Shown here: piece after piece, positions 39,557 to 48,295 of the stretch
Layout of the letters: every line of letters begins with the position of its first letter
How positions within the stretch are numbered: position 1 is the stretch's first letter
IMG/VR virus record: IMGVR_UViG_3300046534_000186
Location: 1-57,480 of that record
Length of the DNA: 57,480 bases
Direction: 5' to 3' (one strand)
Source of the DNA: a virus
Notes under the pieces: generated by a model
Told to the model about the DNA's origin: nothing
The model's database searches: none
Seen by the model: only the letters and a program-made list of their open reading frames with translations
Position numbers and translations under genes: made by a program

Positions 39557-41041
39557 ATGGCGATTGAAATTACTGAATTCACCAATGTCTCTATATCAGT
39601 CTCGCCTGTTGGTGTAGCTGGTGGAAACTTTGGCATCTTAGGATTCCTTACTGTAAACACAGACCTAGCGGTTGCTGGTAAAAGTATTACTCCTGCTGAA
39701 CGAGCTAGGTCTTACACAAGTCTAGCTACTGTAGGTGGCGACTGGCAAGCTGGCTCTGAAGTGTATAAAGCTGCAAATGCTTTCTACGCGCAAACCCCTA
39801 CACCAACAGACTTTACTGTACTTATGTCTTTCGAGACTGCACAGAAAGCTAGCCTGATTGGTGGTGGTACTCTTACTGCTATTGAAATGATAGCTGCCGA
39901 AGGTGCTTGGAGCGATCAAGATTTTACTATGACTATTGATGGAGTAGATGTAATTATCAATGATCTAGCAATATCTGGTGGAGATGCTACTTTTGATGGC
40001 ATTGCTACTGAGCTACAGAGTGCTATCGTAGCAGCAGGCGCGACAGCAACAGTCACGCACAATGGTTATCAGTTTATAGTTACTGGAAACACCTCAGGTT
40101 CTTCTGGGGCAATTACCTTTGCATCAAGTACTGACGCAGCACTAGCCCTTGGCTTAACTGCTTCTTCAGCTAAACTAAGCCAAGGCTTAGACGTTGAGAC
40201 TGCTGTTGAAGGTTTGGCTGCTAATTTAACAGCAGGCAAGGAATGGATTGGATTGGTAACACACCGTAAATTCCGTGACTACACAGGCGGGGCATTTGGC
40301 TCTGGCCAATCTGCGGAAGACATTGGTGTGTGGGCTGAAGGTGCTAAGAAGATATTTTGCAACACCACCAACGACTTAACTACCCTTACCTCTGGTGCGA
40401 CAAACACAGCCAGCGCTATGAAAGGTAGAACTTTGAGATTTTCTCTTACTACCTTTAGCCGTGACGTATTATCTTATCCAAGTGCATCTATCTTTGGTAG
40501 AGCAGCTTCTGTAAACTTTTCAGCTATTGGTAGCACCATTACCCTTAACTTGAAGCAGATGCCTACCGTTGCTTCTGAAGATTTGACTCCTTCTGAATAT
40601 GCTAACATGAAGTCTTACTTCTGTTCAGCCGTAGTACAGATAGGTAAGTCTGTCAATGCCTTTACTGACTCTCGCATGGCCTCCGGTTCATGGCTTGATA
40701 CTACTCATGGTTTGATGTGGTTAGAGAATCGTGCTGAAGTTGATATGTTTAACTTGCTTTATGTGAACAACACTAAGGTTCCTTATACTCAGGTTGGACT
40801 GAATACTGCTATTGGCACTCTTAGACGTAGCTTAGAGGCTGCCGTTCGTAATGGACTGGCAGGCCCAGGCTACCTACCCGATGGTACGTACCTTGCCGAT
40901 GGCTTCTCTATTTCGGCTGTATCTTTAGCGGACACTCCGTCTAGTGATAAAGGTAATCGACTGTACGCTGGCCTTTCTTTTAAGATGGTTGGTGCTGGTG
41001 CATTGCATGAAATTACCGTTTCTGGTAGCTTCTCCGAGTAA
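39557..41041 (+). CDS. Tail sheath protein, DUF3383-type (494 aa)
   Basis: Contractile sheath. I use the ATG at 39557 (AAAGGAACAATT before it); the frame continues upstream over the previous gene. It begins MAIEITEFTNVSISVSPVG, typical of DUF3383. The middle holds an Ig-like or inserted beta region (about 120-220, TIDGVDVIINDLAISGGDAT). The C-terminal domain has LGTLRRSLEAA-type sequence (AIGTLRRSLEAAVRNGLAGP) and PDGTYLADGF. It confirms myovirus morphology. Confidence 0.85.
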   Translation: MAIEITEFTNVSISVSPVGVAGGNFGILGFLTVNTDLAVAGKSITPAERARSYTSLATVGGDWQAGSEVYKAANAFYAQTPTPTDFTVLMSFETAQKASLIGGGTLTAIEMIAAEGAWSDQDFTMTIDGVDVIINDLAISGGDATFDGIATELQSAIVAAGATATVTHNGYQFIVTGNTSGSSGAITFASSTDAALALGLTASSAKLSQGLDVETAVEGLAANLTAGKEWIGLVTHRKFRDYTGGAFGSGQSAEDIGVWAEGAKKIFCNTTNDLTTLTSGATNTASAMKGRTLRFSLTTFSRDVLSYPSASIFGRAASVNFSAIGSTITLNLKQMPTVASEDLTPSEYANMKSYFCSAVVQIGKSVNAFTDSRMASGSWLDTTHGLMWLENRAEVDMFNLLYVNNTKVPYTQVGLNTAIGTLRRSLEAAVRNGLAGPGYLPDGTYLADGFSISAVSLADTPSSDKGNRLYAGLSFKMVGAGALHEITVSGSFSE

Positions 41042-41050
41042 TATAACAAA

Positions 41051-41066
41051 AGCCCCTTCGGGGGCT
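41051..41066. other. GC-rich UUCG hairpin between sheath and tube genes
   Basis: AGCCCC-TTCG-GGGGCT is a very stable tetraloop hairpin. It lacks a downstream U run on this strand (AACAAGG follows), so it is more likely an mRNA stabiliser or processing point than a terminator. Confidence 0.6.
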
Positions 41067-41080
41067 AACAAGGATAAATT

Positions 41081-41572
41081 ATGTATCAATATAGTTTTGC
41101 TAACGTAGACCTGATTTTAGAAGCAGACTACCCAGGCCGAGATCCTGCTTACCCTGACACGTTCAAGGTTACTGGATTCACAACAGGTGAGAACCTAATT
41201 ACTGCTGTACGTAGAGCGCCTATTGCTACCACCACTTTTGGTGCGTATGGTGATATGGTAGTTAACATGCAACGCATCAGAGCTGGTGACTTATCGTTTC
41301 CAGTCCTAATGAACTCTCCTGAAAATGCCTACCTACAGGATTGGGCTAACTACTTTCAACAGCAAGCTGACGCTGATGGGCAGCTCATTACTCCTATTCA
41401 AGCTTCGCTAGTTGATAACATGGGTAATGATACTGTTAGTATGAAGAATGGTGTAATCCTAGCTATGCCTGCTATGACTCGTGGTCAAACTATGAGCACC
41501 AATACATGGGTAGTTACATTTGAAACCATGAAGATTGATAGAAAACCTGGTGGTGACATCGAAGAACTATAA
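41081..41572 (+). CDS. Tail tube protein, DUF3277-type (163 aa)
   Basis: Inner tube of the contractile tail. It follows the sheath gene, and the pattern YSFANVDLILEADYPG, AVRRAPIATTTFGAYGDMV and a C-terminal TWVVTFETMKIDRKPGGDI fits the DUF3277 tube family. The length is as expected. A strong terminator follows, consistent with high expression. Confidence 0.8.
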   Translation: MYQYSFANVDLILEADYPGRDPAYPDTFKVTGFTTGENLITAVRRAPIATTTFGAYGDMVVNMQRIRAGDLSFPVLMNSPENAYLQDWANYFQQQADADGQLITPIQASLVDNMGNDTVSMKNGVILAMPAMTRGQTMSTNTWVVTFETMKIDRKPGGDIEEL

Positions 41573-41601
41573 GTACTAAAGTACTAGTAGTTGACAATGT
41601 A

Positions 41602-41630
41602 GTCCCAACCTTATTGGTTGGGGCTTCTTT
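41602..41630 (+). terminator. Rho-independent terminator after the tube gene
   Basis: GTCCCAACC (41602-41610) pairs with GGTTGGGGC (41616-41624, one wobble), 5-base loop, followed by TTCTTTAAT. Confidence 0.8.
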
Positions 41631-41648
41631 AATATATGGAGAACTAAG

Positions 41649-42023
41649 TTGAAAGAAAGCTACAAAGGAAACCTGTCCGATGGACGACCAATTTATATTC
41701 CAAGCTGGCCTGCTACAGTTCAGTTTGAAAACTTAACCCAAGTATGTAAATACCTTGGACAAGATAACGTAGTTGAAATATCAGCCCTAAATGTACCAGC
41801 CGCTATGGTTGCCGTCATGGGTTCTGATGATTATAAGGCTAGCACAGACCTAATGATGCACTTCATTAAGCAAGCTAGGTTAGACGGTGAGAAGCTCACT
41901 GAAAAGAATATAGAAGATATGGAAATGGATATCTTAATAGAACTATTTACTCATGTTATGTACTCGCAGTTCAACTCTTTTTTCGTATTAGGTTTAGCAA
42001 AGGTTCCTTACCAGCCCAAGTAG
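41649..42023 (+). CDS. Tail assembly chaperone, unshifted product (124 aa)
   Basis: TTG start after GGAGAACTAAG. Position between tube and tape measure and the two-frame arrangement identify it as the G-type chaperone. The N-terminal part carries DGRPIYIPSWPATVQFENL and LIELFTHVMYSQF. Near its end lies the slippery heptamer T-TTT-TTC at 41978-41984. Confidence 0.75.
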   Translation: MKESYKGNLSDGRPIYIPSWPATVQFENLTQVCKYLGQDNVVEISALNVPAAMVAVMGSDDYKASTDLMMHFIKQARLDGEKLTEKNIEDMEMDILIELFTHVMYSQFNSFFVLGLAKVPYQPK

Positions 42024-42241
42024 GCTCAGGTGACTCAAGTATACCTTTAGACTACAGTGCTATATACCCAGAGCTAAATGGTTACTTGATAAAACCCTTG
42101 CTTGTAAGTCCTCCCATGTGCGTTTTGAGAGAAATACAAGATGGTACATACAGCCTATATGACATAGAGATGATGCACCAGATAATTGAAATTAGACACC
42201 ACCAAGAGAGGCCACCACCTCAACCACCCACCCCACACTAA
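41649..42241 (+). CDS. Tail assembly chaperone, -1 frameshifted GT-type product (about 197 aa)
   Basis: Slippage by one base back at T-TTT-TTC (41978-41984) joins the first 112 codons to a frame that is open to a TAA at 42239-42241 and adds about 85 residues (FRIRFSKGSLPAQVGSGD near the joint, a His/Pro-rich end). The -1 frame has no start with a ribosome site, yet is protein-like and fills the gap before the tape measure gene. The layout is the same as lambda G/GT and other tailed phages; GT binds the tape measure and tube proteins. Confidence 0.75.
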
Positions 42242-42255
42242 GCCTAGGAGTTCCT

Positions 42256-45200
42256 ATGGATGACGATGTAGCAGATCAGACAGAGAGAGAATACTCTGGT
42301 GAAAACGTAGAACAAGACTACACTGGAGGAACTCAAGCTTCATGGAATGAAAGAGGTCTAAGTAATGAAGACTTTGATAACTCTATATCTGGTCAAATGG
42401 ATCTTAGGGAAGAAGGAGATGATCTTGCCGATGCCATTCTTGGTTTAAGTAATGTAGAAGCTAAAGATTCCTTTATAGGAAATGCTGACCTAATAACCTC
42501 AGAGACTAATGAGTTAGAAAGATTCTCTCACATGAGCGAGAGTGTGAAGAAGGCAGCAGTTGAAGTTTTAGAAGCACAAACACAACACTTGTCAGGAAAG
42601 GCTTTGGTAGTTGCTAAAGCATCCTATGAGGCTGCCTTGGGCAAGAGTTCTGACCAATTTATTAAGGGACTAAATGTACAAGCAACCTCCCCTGTAACAA
42701 CATTAGACCCTACATCTTTCTCTATGAAGGCTGTGATGAAAGATGGCAAGATAGTATACAGGGCCGAGCAAAATAGGATTAAGCCATACAGAGACTCCTT
42801 CATAGCACAATCATTAAGTATTGGTTATGATACTGAAGGAAAATTTGACCCAATAGAGTTGGATAGTGGTTATAGTATTACAGGTAATGTAGAGCAAGAT
42901 ATAGGGGAAAACGAAAAGGAAGAACTTATAGAGGTCTTTAACCAAACAAAGTTAATAAACCAACCAAACATAATAGGATCTTTTGAGCCAAAAGCAAGTA
43001 AGCAAGATGTAATGGTTGCTAGGTCTATGCTAGAATCAGTAGAGTCCTACGAGGCTAGGGGGCCAGGATCTCAAGTATCAGGTAACTATGACTCAAATAT
43101 AAAAGTTGGAGTCGGTGGCAGCATAGAAGGGTTTTATGATGATGCTTTCGATAAGAATAGTGAGGAAGACAAGAAACTTAATAGAGGCTCTAAAGATAAA
43201 AGAGTAAAAGCTGATCTAGATTTTGCTTTAGCTATGGCTAACATTAGTGACCTTGCCGAACTGTATATAGACCCTAGAGCAAAAGGTGGGGAGATGTATG
43301 GTAAGCAGAAGGCAGCAGTAGAACTTGCGCTAATAAAAAGGTTTATTGATGGTCAAATGTCTGACGAAGCTAAGTCTATTCTACCACTTCCAAATGAGAC
43401 TGGAGTAACTGGACTAAGAGTCACTAGAGGATCTATAGGAGGACAACAAGGAACACCATTTACTCGGCTGGAGTTTGGCTTAGAAGCAAATAAAAGAGGT
43501 TGGACTCCTGAAGGTAAGTACCTAAAAGAAGGTGAAGAGAATCCTTATTGGAGATACTTAGGTACTGTTGGACAAAGCCTATTTCCTAAGAAGTTTGTTA
43601 AAGATGAATTTGGTGAAGAAGATGTTGAGGCTAATGCACTTAACACCAGAACCAGAAAGTATGAAGAGCAAGTGGCTTTAGACAAAGCTAGGGCTACTCG
43701 TAAGATACTTCTTGAGCAAATGCCAACCTTAAGAGATGAAACTGCTGGACAGTCCAGAACTCCAGGGTTTGATAAACCTTATGGAGATCAAGAAAATATT
43801 CAGCACATACTAGATAAAGTATTTGGTTCAGGTGAAGACTTAAAAGAGTTTACAGGTGACAATGGTTCAGAAATAAAAGAAGCCATTGAAGCAGGTAATG
43901 AAGCAATAGAGAGAGAACTTAACCTACCTATGAAAGATTTTGTAGGTCCAAGCAATTTGGAAGGTATAGAACAACGTACACCTGCATGGTACAAGGCTAG
44001 GGAAAACTTAATCACAGCATCAAAACTTACTAGTACTAGTGGTCAGTTACTAGACGCCGAAGGTATGGCTGCTCAGTTAGCTTTAGAAAAGTATGCTAAG
44101 ACCGACCCAGAATTAGCCAAAGAAATAGAGTTCATTGGTAACTCCCATGTAATAGATGGACAAAAGGGTGAGAAGCTAGCCCTTAAAGAATTCTTAATGA
44201 TGCAGAAGACTGAGGGAGATGAGCTTACTCATACTGAAGTAGGTTTGTTGCAGGCTGAAGAGATGCCAGGATTTGGTGCTTCTCCAGATGGTAGGCTTAG
44301 AGATCTTGAAGGTAATAACAGGGGCTTACTAGAACTAAAGTACTTAACTTCTGGCTCTATGAAAGGTGCCTTAAAGAAGTATACTCCACAGATGCAATTG
44401 CAGATGGCTGTTACTGGAGAAAAAGAAACAAACTTCTTTGCTCTTGATAAGTATACAGGAGAGTCTATACATGAAGTAGTGAAAGCTGACCCAGATATGC
44501 AAGCTGAAATACTTGAAGTAGGAAAACAAGCTTTAGAGATGTCAAAAACCTTAACTAAAGAGGAGGCTATAGAAATGAAGAAACAAACAAAAGCACAAAG
44601 AAGAAAGTCTAACCTTGAAGAAAGGAATGAGACAGGTAAAGGTCAAGAAAGTTCCTACGAAGCTAAAGATTATACAGACAATGAAGCCACTTCTTTTAAT
44701 GCAAATGAAGTAAACGAATCAAAAGAAAAGACTTTTAAGCGAGATAAGGCTAAGGCTTTAAATAGAGATTTTGAATCTATAGCTGCTATGAAAGAATTTG
44801 ATCAGTCTATTACCGAAGCTTCGGAAGCTGCTAAGAAGGAAGCTGCTAATAATAAAGCAGCAGCTAGAGCAACCAAGGACAGAGAAAATGCAGACAGGGA
44901 CGCAGCCAAAGCTACCCAGAAACTAAGGGATGCAGCAATAGGCGCAGCTAAGAGCCTGTTAGGTATAGTACTAAGTGCTAAAGATTCTGCTATGGACACT
45001 ATAAACTTAGCTCGTAGAAATGGATTTGATGAGGATGCAGTAAGAGGTCAAGAGTTTGCTATGGTTGCTGAAGGTGGAATACCTTTAAACGTAGCTAAAA
45101 GCGCAATAGATAATGCTGGGTCAACTCTAAGAAAGCTAAGGACTGGATCTACAGCAGGAGCTGAGCTGAGAAGGATGAACACTCAGTATGGGTCTACTCC

Positions 45201-46137
45201 AGAGATTTTAGATACTCTTGGCCCAATGAAATCTAGAAATGAGATTATTGCTATGGGGCAAGATTTCCTTCCCTTTGTGCAGGGAGAAATTAATAAGTTT
45301 CCTGTGGGAGATACGAACAGGGCTATTGTAGCAGAAGTCTATGGACAAAATTCTCAGTTAGCTGCTAGCACAGCCACTATGGAAGAAATGCTTATACCTA
45401 GAGCTATGAATGTTAAAGGAAATGAAGAGTCTAACCAAGGATACCAAAGTGTTAAGATGTATCTACAGGGTAAGGAAGAGAATCTAGTGGGGGAAGGTGG
45501 TAAAGCAGGAGGTGCAACCACTTACACTGCGGAGTACGCTAGGGATAGAGCCGACTTACTAGTGTGGATAAAGGAGAATCCTGTGATAGCCGCTTCCGCT
45601 GTTGTAGGGGGTGGACTAACTTTAGCTGCATACAACTTAGCTATGGGTAACAGCCCCGCAAAACCGCTACCTGAAGGTGGGGCGGGTGAGATGTTATCAA
45701 ACCGTGCCAAACTTAACTCAGTAGATGGACCTGTCTATGCTCCTGATCATGACATAAGCCAAGTAGGTGCAGTCACAGGATCGATGGCTAACTTCAATAT
45801 AGGTAAGTCTGGAGTCAAGTTACCCGAAAATAAAAACTCAGGAACTGGAGGTGAAGTGTCAGGAGTAAATAGCTTCTGGAATTCTGAAAATAATAACAGT
45901 AAGTTGCCTAGTGGTTTAAACTCTCCTCAGGATGGTAGTATTCCACTGTCTGACCTCGTGACACCTACAGCATTGCCTAACACTAACATTATTAAAGATA
46001 AGCAACCAATATCTATATCTACTGTAAATGAAAATAATGTTGATATACAGATCTTTAATGACAAAGATAGTACTGAAGTTAGAGCTACAGTTGGTGAAGA
46101 TGAATATGTAAATAGGGAGAACGGTAATTCAACTTAA
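42256..46137 (+). CDS. Probable tape measure protein with embedded lambda-exo/YqaJ-type nuclease domain (1293 aa)
   Basis: It is the only long gene between the chaperone and baseplate genes, so should be the tape measure. Residues 1-560 are charged and helical. Residues about 570-790 form a PD-(D/E)XK exonuclease domain with all motifs: QRTPAWYKAR...ITAS (573-590), GxxxE-like Glu639, SPDG with Asp678, ELK with Glu693 and Lys695 and QMQLQ (Gln712-Gln716). Then a Lys/Gln-rich segment, an Ala/Lys/Glu coiled coil (about 850-905), and a hydrophobic segment (about 1109-1130, IAASAVVGGGLTLAAYNLAMG-like) before a Ser/Asn-rich tail. Tail-tube passage into the host could deliver the nuclease; alternatively it acts in tail assembly or DNA ejection. 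ATG after TAGGAGTTCCT. Confidence 0.8.
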   Translation: MDDDVADQTEREYSGENVEQDYTGGTQASWNERGLSNEDFDNSISGQMDLREEGDDLADAILGLSNVEAKDSFIGNADLITSETNELERFSHMSESVKKAAVEVLEAQTQHLSGKALVVAKASYEAALGKSSDQFIKGLNVQATSPVTTLDPTSFSMKAVMKDGKIVYRAEQNRIKPYRDSFIAQSLSIGYDTEGKFDPIELDSGYSITGNVEQDIGENEKEELIEVFNQTKLINQPNIIGSFEPKASKQDVMVARSMLESVESYEARGPGSQVSGNYDSNIKVGVGGSIEGFYDDAFDKNSEEDKKLNRGSKDKRVKADLDFALAMANISDLAELYIDPRAKGGEMYGKQKAAVELALIKRFIDGQMSDEAKSILPLPNETGVTGLRVTRGSIGGQQGTPFTRLEFGLEANKRGWTPEGKYLKEGEENPYWRYLGTVGQSLFPKKFVKDEFGEEDVEANALNTRTRKYEEQVALDKARATRKILLEQMPTLRDETAGQSRTPGFDKPYGDQENIQHILDKVFGSGEDLKEFTGDNGSEIKEAIEAGNEAIERELNLPMKDFVGPSNLEGIEQRTPAWYKARENLITASKLTSTSGQLLDAEGMAAQLALEKYAKTDPELAKEIEFIGNSHVIDGQKGEKLALKEFLMMQKTEGDELTHTEVGLLQAEEMPGFGASPDGRLRDLEGNNRGLLELKYLTSGSMKGALKKYTPQMQLQMAVTGEKETNFFALDKYTGESIHEVVKADPDMQAEILEVGKQALEMSKTLTKEEAIEMKKQTKAQRRKSNLEERNETGKGQESSYEAKDYTDNEATSFNANEVNESKEKTFKRDKAKALNRDFESIAAMKEFDQSITEASEAAKKEAANNKAAARATKDRENADRDAAKATQKLRDAAIGAAKSLLGIVLSAKDSAMDTINLARRNGFDEDAVRGQEFAMVAEGGIPLNVAKSAIDNAGSTLRKLRTGSTAGAELRRMNTQYGSTPEILDTLGPMKSRNEIIAMGQDFLPFVQGEINKFPVGDTNRAIVAEVYGQNSQLAASTATMEEMLIPRAMNVKGNEESNQGYQSVKMYLQGKEENLVGEGGKAGGATTYTAEYARDRADLLVWIKENPVIAASAVVGGGLTLAAYNLAMGNSPAKPLPEGGAGEMLSNRAKLNSVDGPVYAPDHDISQVGAVTGSMANFNIGKSGVKLPENKNSGTGGEVSGVNSFWNSENNNSKLPSGLNSPQDGSIPLSDLVTPTALPNTNIIKDKQPISISTVNENNVDIQIFNDKDSTEVRATVGEDEYVNRENGNST

Positions 46138-47086
46138 ACAAAAAGTATTTCTGGAAGTTTGGGATGCTCAAGAAGGAGGCAATCTAATACTAGATGCCTC
46201 TGGATTGCGTGTTGACTTTGATGTGAGGCATATACCTGATTTTAGCAGGGCTGCCTTTACTATCTATAACCTTAACAATGAAACTATAACAAGCCTTATG
46301 AGTGAAGGACTATACGTTACTCTAAAGGTTCAATTGCATGATGGAAATATTCAGCTATTAGCTAATAAGTTTTATATAAACAATGCAGTAGATGAGCTTG
46401 TTCTACCTAACCGTATTACAACTCTTTACTGTTTTGACAGGCTACGCTCTACATTTCTTGAAAGACAAGTGTCTATACCAGTAGGGAACTACCCTAACCT
46501 TAAAGACATGATTGACTCTCTGCTAGTCAGGGCTGGGTATAACTCTTCTAGGGATGATGAATTTATAAGCTTTCCTGCTGGTAGGGTATACCAACCCTCT
46601 AAGAGGTCAACTAGATTGCTAAATGGTAGTGTGCAGCAGTGCCTTAGGAGGCTTGAGAAAGAATATAAATTCTACACATACACTAATAATGGTAGGCTTT
46701 TATTTAAGCACTTTCCTGATTTAGATACTGTTAGTAAAACTTCTCTACCTGACTCTCCTATAATAAAGCTTAGTACTCGCTCAATGAGGTCTACTCCTAA
46801 GATAGGTATAGCCTCTTGCACAATACATAGCAATCTAAATGGAGATATAACCACATCGTCAGTATTAGACTTATCTCAACTATTAACTATAGGTGTAGAT
46901 GAAAGTAAAGAAACTCTACTAGTAGTCGAGAACTACTTAAAGAACTTTTCTAATAATACTATATACCAAGCTTTTGCTATTACTCACACAGGGAGTAACT
47001 ATACAGCAGACTGGTCAACCCGTATAACAGGTCTATCACCAACACGAGGTAAGAGAATGCCTACGGGTGTTAGGTGGATGAACTAA
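46127..47086 (+). CDS. Baseplate hub protein, probable ATT start (319 aa)
   Basis: Hub protein of the gp27/Mu gp44-like type by order and by beta-rich sequence: LRVDFDVRHIPDFSRAAFTI with IYNL follows the usual 'hub N terminus' pattern. Clearly coding residues (IQLKQKVFLEVWDAQEGG) extend 26 codons upstream of the first standard start (TTG 46205), which has no ribosome site. The frame is closed by a stop at 46109-46111. The only good start is ATT at 46127, with AGGGAGA seven bases before it. It overlaps the tape measure gene by 11 bases. A +1 shift from the upstream gene or a sequence error are alternatives. Confidence 0.65.
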   Translation: MQLKQKVFLEVWDAQEGGNLILDASGLRVDFDVRHIPDFSRAAFTIYNLNNETITSLMSEGLYVTLKVQLHDGNIQLLANKFYINNAVDELVLPNRITTLYCFDRLRSTFLERQVSIPVGNYPNLKDMIDSLLVRAGYNSSRDDEFISFPAGRVYQPSKRSTRLLNGSVQQCLRRLEKEYKFYTYTNNGRLLFKHFPDLDTVSKTSLPDSPIIKLSTRSMRSTPKIGIASCTIHSNLNGDITTSSVLDLSQLLTIGVDESKETLLVVENYLKNFSNNTIYQAFAITHTGSNYTADWSTRITGLSPTRGKRMPTGVRWMN

Positions 47087-47098
47087 CTAGGAGGTACA

Positions 47099-48292
47099 AT
47101 GCCAACTGTAACACCAGCCTATATAATATATACACCTTTTGAAGGTGCAGAACAAGAAATACATTTTGACGCTGTTATCTCAGAAGACCATAAAACTCTA
47201 GCTGAAGTAACTAAGTTCCCTGTACAGACAGGCTTTCATGTAAGTAACCATTCAATAAGGAAGAATAGGCCAGTATCTTTAACAGGAATTATATCTAATG
47301 TAAAAATGGATCTTGGTGACTTTGAGCCTAAGACAAGGTATGGATCAGATCCTGCTTCGTACATTAAAGCTACTTTAGATTCAATAATACTATCTGGGCT
47401 AGTATGTAAAGTAGTAACTAACCTAGGAGACTACGACCCAGTAGTGTTTACCTCCTTTAGCACTAAGCAGAAATCTGGAATGGTTGACTCTATGGAGTTT
47501 ACTATATCTGGTGAAGAGATTGTGATAGACACTACAATAGGCTTCACAGCTCCTACACCCATCACTTTTACTAAGTTACAAGGTGATGAGAGGACTGCTT
47601 GGGTAGAGAGGTTAGAAGAGTCAGAAGTGTACATAGGTGTATGTGATGGGATATCAAAAGGTACATACAATAAAGGTCAAGACTTTGTAATATATGATGA
47701 GAATTCAGCAGGAGTTCCTGTTGAGACTAAGTATATATTTATAGGTATAGATCCTAGCTCTGGAGCAGAGATGTACGAAGTCCACATCAGTGAAAACTCT
47801 TGTGCTGTAGTGGGTGCTAGCTCATCTAGTGAAGTAAGTGTAGACTCTTGTTCCGAAGAAGGATTTAAGGGATCATTAATTGGTGGTATAAAGCAGATTG
47901 GTGGTTGCCTACTTGGGGAAGCCACTTCTATAGTACTAGATTCTGTAGAGAATACTATAGACACAGCTATGGGTAAGTTAGTTAAGAGTACACGAGGACT
48001 ATTCTATGATACTATAGAGTTTGCTGGTGGGCCTGACTCTATAGGTGGCATGATTACTAGCGCAGGTATTAGTTGTATAGTAAGAGGAGCCACTGGAAAT
48101 ACAGACCCAGGAACTTACAACCCAGGAGAATCCTTACCAACCACTGAACAAATCATGACAGGAGCAAGTGAAGGGCTAGGCTTTACTGAGCCACCACAGG
48201 AAGTAGTAACATTGATTCAAATAAGATGCGACTGCGGGGGTGAATCACAAACTGAAGAAATACCTACCTTGTTCCCTAATATTATAGGATAG
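47099..48292 (+). CDS. Baseplate protein with Dit-like N-terminal domain (397 aa)
   Basis: The N-terminal 190 residues, with IIYTPFEGAEQEIHFDAVI, TKFPVQTGFHVSNHSIRKN and LTGIIS, match the Dit-like tail protein pattern of Mu-group phages. The remaining half is Gly/Ser-rich with many cysteines (SENSCAVVGASSSSEVSVDS, later IRCDCGGES), perhaps holding disulfides or a metal. It lies between hub and spike genes. Ribosome site TAGGAGGTACA. Confidence 0.7.
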   Translation: MPTVTPAYIIYTPFEGAEQEIHFDAVISEDHKTLAEVTKFPVQTGFHVSNHSIRKNRPVSLTGIISNVKMDLGDFEPKTRYGSDPASYIKATLDSIILSGLVCKVVTNLGDYDPVVFTSFSTKQKSGMVDSMEFTISGEEIVIDTTIGFTAPTPITFTKLQGDERTAWVERLEESEVYIGVCDGISKGTYNKGQDFVIYDENSAGVPVETKYIFIGIDPSSGAEMYEVHISENSCAVVGASSSSEVSVDSCSEEGFKGSLIGGIKQIGGCLLGEATSIVLDSVENTIDTAMGKLVKSTRGLFYDTIEFAGGPDSIGGMITSAGISCIVRGATGNTDPGTYNPGESLPTTEQIMTGASEGLGFTEPPQEVVTLIQIRCDCGGESQTEEIPTLFPNIIG

Positions 48293-48295
48293 CAT

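Noticed and set aside
41051-41066. UUCG hairpin as a plus-strand terminator
   Set aside because: No U run follows on this strand; kept only as an RNA hairpin.
46205-47086. TTG at 46205 as start of the hub gene
   Set aside because: No ribosome site, and conserved-looking hub sequence extends upstream to 46127.
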